Source of the DNA: Maribacter sp. BPC-D8
GTDB taxonomy: Bacteria > Bacteroidota > Bacteroidia > Flavobacteriales > Flavobacteriaceae
Direction of reading: 5' to 3'
DNA: 64,000 nt
Assembly: GCF_035207705.1 (NCBI RefSeq)
Contig: NZ_CP128187.1
Span: 744,001-808,000, forward strand
In this document: positions 8,542-17,649 of the stretch, piece by piece
Position numbering within the stretch: position 1 is the stretch's first letter
Layout: the number at the start of each line of letters is the position of its first letter
Made by a program: the position numbers and the translations under genes
The notes under the pieces: generated by a model
Told to the model about the DNA's origin: nothing
The model's database searches: none
The model's input: the letters and a program-made list of their open reading frames with translations, nothing else

Positions 8542-11500
8542 TTATTTCAAACTAAAGGTGTCTACTTCTTTAAAAGGAGAAAGTTGTAAACTCTCCATAG
8601 TAGCTTTATATGTTTTCCAGTCTGTAGAGAAAAATGAATTCGTTTTCTCTAAAGCCGCTTCTAGATCCTCTTTTGCAAATTGCATTAATTGAGTTTCAGT
8701 AGCCGTCATACCAGCTTTACGAGATCCCACATAACCACGCGCAAGTTGTAAACGTTGCATTACGGTCATCTCTTTACTACGTGTAATACCTTGTCGTTTG
8801 TCAACTTTGCCTAAATAGATAGCGGTTACAGAATCTATTTGTTTGATGATATCTTTTGAAGCATCAATTTGCTCTTTATACTTTTTATCATCTTCCTTTT
8901 TCAGGTCTTTTTGAAACAGTTCGGCAGTCGCTTTACTTTGCGCCAATTGCTGAACGGCATCTGCAGCTTTTTGCATGTACGATTCTAAAACCTTTCCGTT
9001 CGTATATGCTTCATTAATACCAGCCATAGAAACCTCTAAACGAGGATCAGATTTTACGGTAATTTTAGTTTCTTCGGCTAAATCACCAAACAACATTTTA
9101 ATGGTGTAGGTGCCAGGTTTTACATCTAATCCGCCAGATTCTTTCTTTTTGGTAATTACTTTTCTAGAAGGTCTATCTGCACCTTTTTCATCCATTCCCC
9201 AGAATATTCTGTGGAATCCTGCTTTTTCTGGAGTCTTGTACTTTAAGGTTCGAATTAAACGATCTCCGTCATAAAAATCGAACTGAACCGAATCTTTCTT
9301 TTGCACTCCTGTTAATTCTATTTTCTCTGTTTTTTCTTCGGATGACTCTTCAGATTCTTCATCCTTTTTATCCATTGATTTTGCTGGCTTTTTAGTTGCT
9401 TTCTTACCTTCTTTTAAATAGTAGGTAATCATAGCGCCAGACTTTTTGTTCTCACCTTGATACAATCCGTCACCACCAAATCTGCTACCTGTTGGTTGCT
9501 GGTAAGAAGCTTGATATGCCGTTGGAGGCGTAAATAATTCAATGTCTTTATTTAGGATGGATGCATCAGCTGCCACTGCACGTAGCGGACGAATATCATC
9601 TAATACCCATGCAGCTCTACCAAAAGTACCGATTACCAAATCGTGTTCTCTTGGGTGAATCGCTAAATCTTTCGTAGAAACCGTTGGGAAGCCTTCTGTC
9701 CATTTTTGCCATTTTTCACCAGCATTGAAAGAAACATATAGACCGTCATCAGTACCTAAAAATACCAAATTAGGGTTCTCAGGATCTTCAATAATTGAAA
9801 GTGCATAACTTTCTACATCTGTAGCATCAACAATTCTTGTCCAGCTTTTACCGTAATCTTTAGTGCGGTATGCATAAGGTGTGTAATTGAATCTTCTGTA
9901 ATCATTCGCAATTAACAATGCTTCTCCTTTATTACGGGTAGAAGCTTTTATTTGCGGAATCCAGCTTCCTTTTGGTAAGCCTTTAATATTCGCAGTAACG
10001 TCTGTCCAGGTACCACCACCGTTTTGAGTGTAATGTACTTGCCCATCATCAGAACCAGACCAAAGCATATCTTTCTCAACGGTAGAAGGTTCAATAACTA
10101 ATATGGTAGTATGGTTTTCAGCTCCGGTTGCATCCATAGATAATCCGCCACTTTCGCTTTGTTTTTGTTTTTCAGGATCGTTAGTAGTTAAATCCGGAGA
10201 AATAACCTTCCAAGTCAATCCCTTATCAGTGCTTTTATGTACAAACTGACTCCCGAAATAGATAGTACTGTTATCAAAAGGATCTTGGCTAATTGCCGAA
10301 TTCCAGTTAAAACGAAGCTTGGTCGTAGCATCTGGCGGAGTAGGGCGAACGATATAATTATCACCAGTTTCATGGTCAAAACGTTGCACGTAGCCTTGTT
10401 GGCTCATCGTATAACCATAACGAGAATTTACAGGATCAGGTACGACATCGAAGCCGTCACCAAAACTAATTTCTTGCCAGTAGCTGTTACGAATTCCCTG
10501 AGCTTTCCAAACATAAGCGGGACCTCTCCAGCTACCATTATCTTGCATACCACCGTATACATTATAAGGATAGTCGTTATCGGTTGCAATATGGTAGAAT
10601 TGCGCAACAGGTAGGTTACCTACAAAACGCCATGTCTTTCCACCATCTTTAGAAATGTTCAATCCGCCATCATTACCGTCCATCATAAATTGTCCGTTTT
10701 CAGGGTGAATCCAGAATGCATGGTGATCAGGGTGTACGCCGTTATCAGCACGATATGCAGGCATTAATTGAGAGAAGTTCTTACCACCATCTTGAGAAAC
10801 ATTTACATAGGTAAATACAGAGAAAACTCTATTTTCATTTTCAGGATCTACATATATCTCAGAATAGTAAAAAGGTCTATTGCCGATATCGCTTTTATCA
10901 TTAATTTTCTTCCATTTAAATCCGCCATCTTCAGATTTGTATAGCGCATTCTTTTTAGCTTCTACCAAGGCATAAATAACATCAGGCTTGCCAGGGGCAA
11001 TGGCAACACCAATTCTACCCAAATCGCCAGCAGGTAAACCATCTTCTTCGCTTAATTTCTTCCAATTCTTACCACCATCGTGGGTAATGTATAATCCACT
11101 ACCAGAACCACCAGAATTAAAGAACCAAGGGTCGCGCTTGTGTTCCCACATTGCAGCGATTAGCTTGTTCGGGTTGGTAGGATCCATAATAAGATCAGCA
11201 ACTCCCGTTTTGTTATTTACAAAAAGAACCTTCTCCCAAGTCTCACCGCCATCGGTAGTTTTGAAGACTCCGCGTTCAGGATGTTCGCCCCAAGGAGAAC
11301 CGATTGCACCGACATATACCGTATTCGGATTCATTGGGTCAATTTTAATTCTATGAATATGTCTCGTTTTTTCAAGACCCATAGATTTCCAGGTCTTACC
11401 GCCATCCAGAGATTTGTACACTCCGTAACCACCATTTAAGCTGTTTCTAGGATTACCTTCACCAGTACCAGCCCAAATTACAGACGGGTTACTTTGTTGA

Positions 11501-11778
11501 ATAGCAACGGCACCGATAGAAGCAGTAACTTCTTTATCGAAAATAGGATCCCATTTTATACCTCCGGAAGTAGATTTCCATAATCCGCCAGAAGCCGTAC
11601 CGACATACATAATATCAGGATTTTCGGTAACAACATCAATAGCGGTTACACGACCACTCATACCACCAGGACCGATGTTACGGGGTTTCATGTCTTGTAC
11701 CATGTCCATTTTAAATTCTTGAGCTGAAACGAAAAAAGATGCAAAAAGCACCAGCAAGGAGAGTAATCTTCTAGTCAT
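8542..11778 (-). CDS. VPS10/sortilin-like BNR-repeat exported protein
   Basis: A 1078-residue secreted or surface protein with a signal peptide ending FFVSAQ. From residue about 30 to 760 it carries many Asp-box (BNR) repeats of the S-x-D-G-G-x-x-W type, for example SLDGGKTWKS, TTDGGETWEK, THDGGKNWKK, SEDGGFKWKK, SKDGGKTWRF and STDKGLTWKV. This forms a large beta-propeller like the sortilin/VPS10 N-domain, often misnamed glycosyl hydrolase. A charged linker (about 815-840, KKDEESEESSEEKTEK) leads to an Ig-like segment (GTYTIKMLFG) and a helical C-terminus. No catalytic residues can be assigned, so a scaffold or peptide-binding role is as likely as an enzyme. It is the first gene of a probable run with S9, DUF2490 and YceI. 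Confidence 0.82.
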   Translation of the reverse strand: MTRRLLSLLVLFASFFVSAQEFKMDMVQDMKPRNIGPGGMSGRVTAIDVVTENPDIMYVGTASGGLWKSTSGGIKWDPIFDKEVTASIGAVAIQQSNPSVIWAGTGEGNPRNSLNGGYGVYKSLDGGKTWKSMGLEKTRHIHRIKIDPMNPNTVYVGAIGSPWGEHPERGVFKTTDGGETWEKVLFVNNKTGVADLIMDPTNPNKLIAAMWEHKRDPWFFNSGGSGSGLYITHDGGKNWKKLSEEDGLPAGDLGRIGVAIAPGKPDVIYALVEAKKNALYKSEDGGFKWKKINDKSDIGNRPFYYSEIYVDPENENRVFSVFTYVNVSQDGGKNFSQLMPAYRADNGVHPDHHAFWIHPENGQFMMDGNDGGLNISKDGGKTWRFVGNLPVAQFYHIATDNDYPYNVYGGMQDNGSWRGPAYVWKAQGIRNSYWQEISFGDGFDVVPDPVNSRYGYTMSQQGYVQRFDHETGDNYIVRPTPPDATTKLRFNWNSAISQDPFDNSTIYFGSQFVHKSTDKGLTWKVISPDLTTNDPEKQKQSESGGLSMDATGAENHTTILVIEPSTVEKDMLWSGSDDGQVHYTQNGGGTWTDVTANIKGLPKGSWIPQIKASTRNKGEALLIANDYRRFNYTPYAYRTKDYGKSWTRIVDATDVESYALSIIEDPENPNLVFLGTDDGLYVSFNAGEKWQKWTEGFPTVSTKDLAIHPREHDLVIGTFGRAAWVLDDIRPLRAVAADASILNKDIELFTPPTAYQASYQQPTGSRFGGDGLYQGENKKSGAMITYYLKEGKKATKKPAKSMDKKDEESEESSEEKTEKIELTGVQKKDSVQFDFYDGDRLIRTLKYKTPEKAGFHRIFWGMDEKGADRPSRKVITKKKESGGLDVKPGTYTIKMLFGDLAEETKITVKSDPRLEVSMAGINEAYTNGKVLESYMQKAADAVQQLAQSKATAELFQKDLKKEDDKKYKEQIDASKDIIKQIDSVTAIYLGKVDKRQGITRSKEMTVMQRLQLARGYVGSRKAGMTATETQLMQFAKEDLEAALEKTNSFFSTDWKTYKATMESLQLSPFKEVDTFSLK

Positions 11779-11880
11779 TTGAGTGGTTTGTTAGTTATGT
11801 TTCTAAAAATAGCGGAAAAGAAAGGGAAGTATTCTTAAAAGGATGTTAACAGTGTGTGGTTTTGAAGAATCCGTAATCCT

Positions 11881-11940
11881 TTAACAGTTTTCAGTATCAG
11901 TTGGCAGTAACAGTGTTCAGTGTACAGTAGCAGTTTGCAG
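11881..11940. repeat. Degenerate CAGT heptamer-like tandem repeat
   Basis: This 60-bp stretch repeats CAGT every 6-8 bases (cagtttt, cagtatc, cagttgg, cagtaac, cagtgtt, cagtgta, cagtag, cagtttg). A shorter copy lies at about 12606-12636. It borders the palindromic repeat block and has no coding capacity. It looks like a decayed heptanucleotide minisatellite. Confidence 0.6.
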
Positions 11941-11961
11941 AATGTTCGCATGTTCCAAACA

Positions 11962-12038
11962 AACAGATAGCCGCGCTTCGCTCGCTATGACGTCAGTAAC
12001 GTCTTTGCGAGGAGCTTTTCGCGACGTGGCAATCTGTT
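11962..12038. repeat. REP-like palindromic unit, copy 1
   Basis: A 77-bp imperfect palindrome with outer arms AACAGATAGCC and GGCAATCTGTT and an inner TCTTTGCGAGGAGCTTTTCG core. Its two halves are diverged inverted copies of each other. Confidence 0.75.
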
Positions 12039-12250
12039 AAATTAAAGTAACAAAGTTTGTTATTAGTACCTATGTCAGTCTGAGCGCAGTTGAAGACCCA
12101 TTTGAGTTAGAGAACCTTTTGGTACACGTAAAGGTTCTCGATACCCTCCTTCTCGGCGGGCAAGCAAATTTCTCGTTCCTCGAAATTCACTCGAACTGAC
12201 AAATGATAATTAGGTCTCTGAGCGTAGCCGAAGTGTACGTGTTCCAAACA

Positions 12251-12327
12251 AACAGATAGCCGCGCTTTGCTCGCCATGACGTTAGAATCGTCTTTGCGAG
12301 GAGCTTTTCGCGACGTGGCAATCTGTT
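12251..12327. repeat. REP-like palindromic unit, copy 2
   Basis: A second 77-bp copy of the same unit, offset 289 bp from copy 1 and near-identical in the right half. Confidence 0.75.
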
Positions 12328-12361
12328 GAATGAGAGTAACGAAGTTTGTTATTAGTACCTA

Positions 12362-12445
12362 TGTCAGTCTGAGCGCAGTCGAAGTCTCATACGAGTTAGA
12401 GATCCTTTTCGTGTTCCAATCCCTTCGACTGTGCTCAGGATGACA
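12362..12445. repeat. GCGCAGTCGAAG hairpin repeat, copy 1
   Basis: A long imperfect hairpin with 23-nt arms (12362-12384 and 12423-12445) and a 38-nt loop. The arms carry CTGAGCGCAGTCGAAG and its near-complement. Confidence 0.7.
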
Positions 12446-12644
12446 CTTAGTTTATGAAGATGTCACTTCGAGTGGCTTTTTGGTTGTAGCATAGCGGAAG
12501 CTAAAAAGTTGTATCGAGAACTATTGGTACACGTAAAGGTTTTCGATACAAATTTCTCGTTCCTCGAAATTCACTCGAACTGACAAATGATAATACGGCT
12601 TGTGAGTGTTCAGTTTACAGTAACAGTTGGCAGTTTTTTATTCG

Positions 12645-12681
12645 TCATTGCGAGGAGCTTTTCGCGACGTGGCAATCTGTT
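12645..12681. repeat. REP-like unit, right half only
   Basis: A solitary copy of the right half (TCATTGCGAGGAGCTTTTCG...GGCAATCTGTT) without its left half. It has the ancestral-looking CATTGCGAGG instead of CTTTGCGAGG. Confidence 0.7.
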
Positions 12682-12818
12682 GAATTTGTGTTTCTATGAT
12701 TATTAGTTACAACATTTTCTAGGTCACTGAGCGTAGCCGAAGTGTTCGTGTTCCAGTCCCTTCGACTGCGCTCAGGATGACATTGTGCAAAAGTCACTGA
12801 GCGAAAGCGAAGTGACGA

Positions 12819-12874
12819 CCAACAACCAACAACCAACAACCAACAACCAACAACCAACAACCAACAACCAACAA
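12819..12874. repeat. Heptanucleotide tandem repeat (CCAACAA)8
   Basis: Eight perfect copies of the 7-mer CCAACAA occupy 56 bp. The next, diverged unit (CCATCAA) contains the stop codon of the methyltransferase on the minus strand (TCA at 12878-12880), so the array begins right at the 3' end of that gene. Both strands can be read as low-complexity frames (WLLVVGC repeats), which I regard as spurious. Confidence 0.95.
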
Positions 12875-12877
12875 CCA

Positions 12878-13471
12878 TCAACGAACCTCAAAAATCCCAA
12901 ACAACTCATTGCCTTGTCGTGGTGCGATGGAGTTATAACAGGGATCGAAAGTGATCGTTTTAAAATAGGGTGATAAATATTTGGTGTACAGATCTTTGTT
13001 TCCACCGAAGGGGCGCTTTTCCATGTTGCCAGTCAGGGGAATATCAAACCAGAGTCCCGCTAATTTTCCAGTTGGTTTTAGCAGTTCAGACATGTGTTTG
13101 GCGTAGGTATTTCTATGTTCGTCAGTAGGTGTAAAAGAACAGAAAAAGGTCTGTTCTAGTATAAGGTCGAACTGCCCTTTGAACTCAAAGAAATCTGCTT
13201 GATGCATATTTTCATCCGGGAAATTAGGATTTCGTTTTTTGAATTCTTTCAGCGGAATTTCAGAGATATCGAGAATATGAACATTTTTAAATCCAGCTTT
13301 CCAAAGGTATTCCGCTTCGTAGGCATTTCCAGCTCCTGGTATTAAAATCTGAATGGTCTTATCGGTTAATTTATCAACATATTCTTTAATGGGCGTAGAG
13401 GGGTAGCCAATATCCCAACCTGTCTGTTGTTCTTGATAGCGTTGTGTCCAGTAATCTTGTTCTTCTTTCAA
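12878..13471 (-). CDS. TPMT-family SAM-dependent methyltransferase
   Basis: A 197-residue class I methyltransferase of the thiopurine/halide S-methyltransferase group. The N-terminal YWTQRYQEQQTGWDIGYPS is the family signature. Motif I is ILIPGAGNAYEAEYL (about residues 43-57), the acidic ribose ligand follows in VHILDIS, and the catalytic-loop segment is LILEQTFFCSFTP. Likely acceptors are small thiols or halides; the substrate is not determinable. It is cytosolic, with no signal. The stop codon is embedded in the edge of a heptanucleotide repeat, so the C-terminal residue context may have been reshaped by repeat expansion, but the core ending FGIFEVR looks complete. The 267-bp gap upstream shows no gene. 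Confidence 0.85.
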   Translation of the reverse strand: MKEEQDYWTQRYQEQQTGWDIGYPSTPIKEYVDKLTDKTIQILIPGAGNAYEAEYLWKAGFKNVHILDISEIPLKEFKKRNPNFPDENMHQADFFEFKGQFDLILEQTFFCSFTPTDEHRNTYAKHMSELLKPTGKLAGLWFDIPLTGNMEKRPFGGNKDLYTKYLSPYFKTITFDPCYNSIAPRQGNELFGIFEVR

Positions 13472-13677
13472 TATAATTGTGTTGTATGCTTAGTAAATAA
13501 CCTCGAAAAAAGCCCACGAGGCATTGAATTGAACATATAATTTATATGACGACCCAAGCCTGCTTGAATGGTAGCCAAGTGTCGCAGCATTAAAATTTTG
13601 ATTATCGAGTAAAATTAATCAGATTTGGTGAGTTTTAGCAAAGTATGTAGAATTCAACACCATTGATCATAGATTGA

Positions 13678-13708
13678 TTGTAGTAAACGAACCAATTTGC
13701 TATCTTTC
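13678..13708 (+). promoter_or_regulatory. Putative flavobacterial promoter for the tricorn-like protease
   Basis: TTG at 13678-13680, a 20-nt spacer, then TATCTTTC at 13701-13708 match the Bacteroidota consensus TTG-N17-23-TAnnTTTG in all but the last base. The signal-peptide ATG at 13739 follows 30 nt after the -7 element. This also argues against the upstream in-frame ATG at 13697, which would lie inside the promoter. Confidence 0.5.
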
Positions 13709-13738
13709 GAACGGACTAACTACCAACAAAGTAAACGT

Positions 13739-16700
13739 ATGAAATACTCTTTTTTAACTGCAATCGCGGTATGCTTAACATATGTCTGTACGGCACAAAC
13801 TAATCCGCAATGGGTGCGTTACCCGGCTATTTCTCCAGACGGTAATAACATAGCATTTACCTATAAAGGCAACCTATTTACGGTACCTGCAGATGGTGGT
13901 GTGGCAAAGCAGTTAACCTATCATTCTGCACATGATTATAAAGCAGTATGGAGTAAAGACGGAGAGAAAATAGCCTTTGCATCGAACAGATATGGCAATT
14001 TTGATGTCTATGTGATGGATGCCGAAGGAGGTGAGGCAACTCGATTAACTTACCATAGCAATGACGAAAAACCATTTAGTTTTTCTGCCGATAATTCAGA
14101 AGTACTATTTGGTGCAGATCGGTTAGATATTGCCCAGCATCGCCAATACCCAACAGATGATCAACCAGAACTATATAGCGTTCCTGTAATTGGTGGGCGT
14201 GTAGGTCAAGTATTGACAGTGCCAGCAGAAGACGTGCAAGTAAATGCAGATGGAACTAAGATGGTGTATCATGATAAAAAGGGATACGAAGATGAGTTTA
14301 GAAAGCATCACACATCTTCCGTAACAAGAGATATTTGGTCTTATAATCCATCCACAGGTAAGCATACAAAATTAACCAGTTTTAAGGGTGAAGATCGCAA
14401 TCCCGTATTTTCTAAAGATGGTACTGTTGTTTATTATTTAAGTGAGCAAGAAGGTACTTTTAATGTCTTTTCAATGGCTGTGGAAGGTGGTACTCAATCT
14501 AAGAAATTGACAGATTTTAAAACGCATCCGGTACGTTCATTAAGTATTGGTAATAACAAACTGGCATTTGGTTACGATGGTGAAATTTATACCCTGTCAG
14601 AAGGGGGAACAGCGAAAAAAGTTGAAATCATTGTAAGAACACAAGAAGACAGTAACCCTATAGAATATGTGTCCGTCAACGGTGGCGTTCAAGAAATGGA
14701 TGTTGCACCTAATGGTAAAGAAATCGCTTTTATAAGTAGGGGCGAAGTCTTTGTAACATCGGTAGATGGTTCGTTGACAAAACGGATTACCAATACCCCA
14801 GAACAAGAACGCTTTGTAAAGTTTATGCCCGATGGTAAATCGGTTGCCTACTCAAGTGAGCGCAATGGTAAATGGAGCATTTTTAAATCATCTAAAGTGC
14901 GAAAAGAAGAGCCTTATTTCTTTGCGGCAACAGTATTCAAAGAAGATACTTTAGTGACCTCGAAAGAAGATATTTATTTACCAGAATTCTCGCCAGATAG
15001 TACCTATGTCGCCTATATTGAAGGTAGAAGAACCTTAAAGGTGAAGAATTTAAAAACGAAAGAGATCACCACATTAATGACGCCCGATAACGTTATTCAT
15101 ATGCAAGACGGCGATCAGTATTATCAGTGGAGTCCCGATAGTAAGTGGCTGTTGGTAGACTGGAGTGTGTCGTTGAATAATACGGAGTTGCTTTTGGTTT
15201 CTAAAGACGGAAAACAGCGTAAAAACTTGACCCAAAGTGGGTATTATGATTTTTCGCCTAAATGGGTGAATGATGGTAGTCAGATTATCTATTTCTCGAA
15301 TCGTGACGGACTAAAAAGTTACGCGACCAGTGGTTCTTTTGAAACAGATGTATATACTATGTTTTTGAACCAAGAGTCGTGGGATAAGTTCAATAATACA
15401 AAAGAGGAATACGATTTGTTGAAAATGATCGAAGCCGCTGCCAAAGAAAAAAAGGACGAAGCCAAATCTGAAGATAAAAAGAAGAAAGACGATAAAAAGG
15501 AAGAAGAAAAAGTTAAGAATTTAAAGTTCGATTTAGAAGATGTAGAACGCAGAAAATCGCGTTTAACCATACACTCTTCTAAACTATCGGATGCCGTACT
15601 TTCTAAAGACGGCGAAAAACTGTATTACCTAACTAGGTTTGAAAAAGGATTGAACCTTTGGGAAACCGAAATACGTACCAAAAGCACCAAAATGCTCATA
15701 GCTTTAGATGCGAAATCGGGAAGTTTACAATGGGATGCCAAGAAAGAGCATCTGTTCTTATTATCCGACGGCAGCATATCTAAAGTAGATGTCGCCACTA
15801 GTAAGAAAGAACCTGTAAAAATAAAGGCAGAGATGGTTTTAGATGCCGATGCAGAACGCAAATATATGTTCGATCATATTTGGTTGCGCACCAACGGTAT
15901 TTTCTATACCTCTAGTTTTCATGGTATAGATTGGAAAGCTATGCGTACCGAATACGAGAAGTATTTACCGCACATCGGTAATGGCTTTGAATTCTCTGAA
16001 ATGGTTTCAGAAATGTTAGGCGAATTGAATGTGAGTCACGCCGGTGGCCGTTATTCCGACAAAATCGAAAATGGAGACCAAACCGCTTCGTTAGGTATTT
16101 TTATAGATTATGAGCACCAAGGTGCCGGATTAAAAATTACGGAAGTTATTAAAGGCGGACCGCTGGATAAAGCAGGATTCGATATTCAACCAGGCACTAT
16201 AATCGAGGAAATTAACGGAGTAACTATAGCAGAATCTACCGATGCCGCTTTCTACTTAAACCGTATTGCAGGCAACTTTACATTGTTAGATGTTGTCGAT
16301 GAAAAAGGCAAGAGAAAACAAATAACCGTTAAACCTATTTCTTTACGTGTAGAAAACGGATTGCTATATGACCGTTGGGTAAAAAATAATGAAAAAGAAG
16401 TATTGGCAAAAAGTAACGGTACATTAGGCTATGTGCACATACCAGGCATGAGCGACGGACCATACCGTACAATTTACGAAGAAATGCTCGGTAAATTCAA
16501 TGATAAAAAAGCGGTCATAGTAGATACCCGTTTTAATGGCGGTGGAGACTTGGTAGCCGATTTGGCAATGTTCTTTACCGGTATACCATTTCTAACCTAT
16601 GAAACAGAGGCTAGGGTTGTAGGTGGTGAACCAACCTTTCGATGGACGAAGCCGACCTTGGCAATGTTCAACGAATCTATGTACAGCGATGGCTCTTGTT

Positions 16701-16969
16701 TCGCAAGCGGCTATGTAGATTTAAAGATTGGGAAAACTGTAGGTATGCCAGTACCAGGTACCTGTAGCTTTGCCGGTTGGGAGCGTTTGCCAAACGGTGG
16801 CGTTTGGGGTGTTGTACCCGTAAGTGCTAAAAACAAAGCAGGCGAGTGGATGGAAAACAACGAAACCAACCCCGAAATTATTATTAAAAATCAGCCGGAA
16901 CTAATTGCAAAAGGCATAGATGAGCAATTGGAAAAGTCGATTGAAGTATTGATGAAAGAGGTGGAGTAG
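13739..16969 (+). CDS. Tricorn-type protease (propeller, PDZ, S41 peptidase), exported
   Basis: A 1076-residue tricorn protease homologue. I start it at 13739, where MKYSFLTAIAVC begins a signal peptide ending VCTAQ; an in-frame ATG at 13697 would spoil the signal. Residues about 25-560 form PD40/TolB-like propellers (ISPDGNNIAFTYKGNLFTVP repeats). A lysine/glutamate-rich linker lies at about 566-600, a PDZ domain at about 784-870 (HQGAGLKITEVIKGGPLDKAG), then the S41 core domain. Catalytic positions match tricorn: Ser766-His767 in NVSHAGG and nucleophile Ser983-Asp984 in YSDGS, with the RFNGGGD segment before it. It probably degrades peptides in the periplasm, alongside the exported S9, M1 and M28 peptidases of this window. 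Confidence 0.9.
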   Translation: MKYSFLTAIAVCLTYVCTAQTNPQWVRYPAISPDGNNIAFTYKGNLFTVPADGGVAKQLTYHSAHDYKAVWSKDGEKIAFASNRYGNFDVYVMDAEGGEATRLTYHSNDEKPFSFSADNSEVLFGADRLDIAQHRQYPTDDQPELYSVPVIGGRVGQVLTVPAEDVQVNADGTKMVYHDKKGYEDEFRKHHTSSVTRDIWSYNPSTGKHTKLTSFKGEDRNPVFSKDGTVVYYLSEQEGTFNVFSMAVEGGTQSKKLTDFKTHPVRSLSIGNNKLAFGYDGEIYTLSEGGTAKKVEIIVRTQEDSNPIEYVSVNGGVQEMDVAPNGKEIAFISRGEVFVTSVDGSLTKRITNTPEQERFVKFMPDGKSVAYSSERNGKWSIFKSSKVRKEEPYFFAATVFKEDTLVTSKEDIYLPEFSPDSTYVAYIEGRRTLKVKNLKTKEITTLMTPDNVIHMQDGDQYYQWSPDSKWLLVDWSVSLNNTELLLVSKDGKQRKNLTQSGYYDFSPKWVNDGSQIIYFSNRDGLKSYATSGSFETDVYTMFLNQESWDKFNNTKEEYDLLKMIEAAAKEKKDEAKSEDKKKKDDKKEEEKVKNLKFDLEDVERRKSRLTIHSSKLSDAVLSKDGEKLYYLTRFEKGLNLWETEIRTKSTKMLIALDAKSGSLQWDAKKEHLFLLSDGSISKVDVATSKKEPVKIKAEMVLDADAERKYMFDHIWLRTNGIFYTSSFHGIDWKAMRTEYEKYLPHIGNGFEFSEMVSEMLGELNVSHAGGRYSDKIENGDQTASLGIFIDYEHQGAGLKITEVIKGGPLDKAGFDIQPGTIIEEINGVTIAESTDAAFYLNRIAGNFTLLDVVDEKGKRKQITVKPISLRVENGLLYDRWVKNNEKEVLAKSNGTLGYVHIPGMSDGPYRTIYEEMLGKFNDKKAVIVDTRFNGGGDLVADLAMFFTGIPFLTYETEARVVGGEPTFRWTKPTLAMFNESMYSDGSCFASGYVDLKIGKTVGMPVPGTCSFAGWERLPNGGVWGVVPVSAKNKAGEWMENNETNPEIIIKNQPELIAKGIDEQLEKSIEVLMKEVE

Positions 16970-17050
16970 AAATGCTTTTAAAAAAAAGAAATATAAAATA
17001 GGGATATAGATAGTAGTGACTATATTCTACAGTTAGCTTTTATCAAAAAA

Positions 17051-17509
17051 ATGAACTTTATAGAAAAATTATTTAGCAAAAATAAAATTGACTGTCCAAG
17101 ATGCCTCGGAAAAGGAGAAGTGGATTGGAATGACATAAAACGTTTAAATAAAGAACTCAAATGGGGACCAGGTAAATGTGCTTATTGTAACGGTAGTGGA
17201 AAAATAAAGTCAAATTTTGAAAGCAAAGTTTCTGTCGATACAACTTATTTGACATCTGACTTAAATAAAAAAGAAAGAAATCGGGTTATAAACAAAGATG
17301 AAAAGGCATTATTAAGAGGTATTCTATTTGAAAAAAATGCGGATAACTTTATTAAGCAAGTAAAATATCTGAATAAGAAAGGTAATTTGACTAAAGAAGA
17401 AATAACTGAATTCTATTTAATCCCTGAAAATGAAATGTCAAATGAAGAGAAAGATGAATTAATGGATTATATAAAAAGAATAATTGAATTTGATAAGAAT
17501 CAAACTTAA
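17051..17509 (+). CDS. Hypothetical protein with DnaJ-like CxxCxGxG zinc motif
   Basis: A 152-residue cytosolic protein. Two CxxCxGxG-like motifs lie in the N-terminal third (CPRCLGKG about residues 15-22 and CAYCNGSG about 43-50), enough to bind one zinc as in the DnaJ zinc finger. The rest is charged and helical, with a KLKEEITEFYLIPENE-like stretch reminiscent of short helical linkers. There is no J domain and no membrane segment. It is the first gene of the plus-strand island and is spaced by 81 bp from the tricorn gene, with GTTAGC at 17032 just ahead of the start. The function is unknown. Confidence 0.6.
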   Translation: MNFIEKLFSKNKIDCPRCLGKGEVDWNDIKRLNKELKWGPGKCAYCNGSGKIKSNFESKVSVDTTYLTSDLNKKERNRVINKDEKALLRGILFEKNADNFIKQVKYLNKKGNLTKEEITEFYLIPENEMSNEEKDELMDYIKRIIEFDKNQT

Positions 17510-17649
17510 GCCGTATAAAAATAATTGCGGTTTAGTACCTGATTAAAGGTCGTTGCATGTTTGTAACGTCTGATTTTCTTTCGGAAAATCCTCGCAGACA
17601 AACTCAAAACTATTCTTATACAGAAACGCTCTATAATTTAACTATACTA

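Larger units (their letters stand above)
11962..12816. repeat. Composite intergenic palindromic repeat block 1
   Basis: The 1099-bp gap between the BNR gene and the methyltransferase (11779-12877) holds no credible gene and is largely filled by repeats. Four families recur. (i) Palindromic units bounded by AACAGAT.GCC and GGCAATCTGTT lie at 11962-12038 and 12251-12327, with a half unit at 12645-12681. (ii) Hairpins with arms TGTCAGTCTGAGCGCAGTCGAAG-like have a left arm at 12073-12095, a full copy at 12362-12445 and a right arm at 12760-12782. (iii) A 46-bp element at 12165-12210 is repeated identically at 12549-12594. (iv) CTGAGCGTAGCCGAAGTG motifs lie near 12218, 12726 and 12796. The same families recur at 39.4-40.0 kb. 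Such sequences are widespread non-coding repeats; no associated transposase is in the window. Confidence 0.85.

Noticed and set aside
12819..12874. Possible CRISPR array
   Set aside because: The repeat unit is 7 bp, perfectly tandem and has no spacers; no cas gene is present.
12645..13005. Minus-strand frames encoding repeated WLLVVGC
   Set aside because: They are translations of the CCAACAA heptamer array and overlap the methyltransferase; the composition is low-complexity and start contexts are poor.
13697..13738. Earlier in-frame start for the tricorn-like protease
   Set aside because: It lies within the promoter-like element and would place a polar stretch ahead of the signal peptide.
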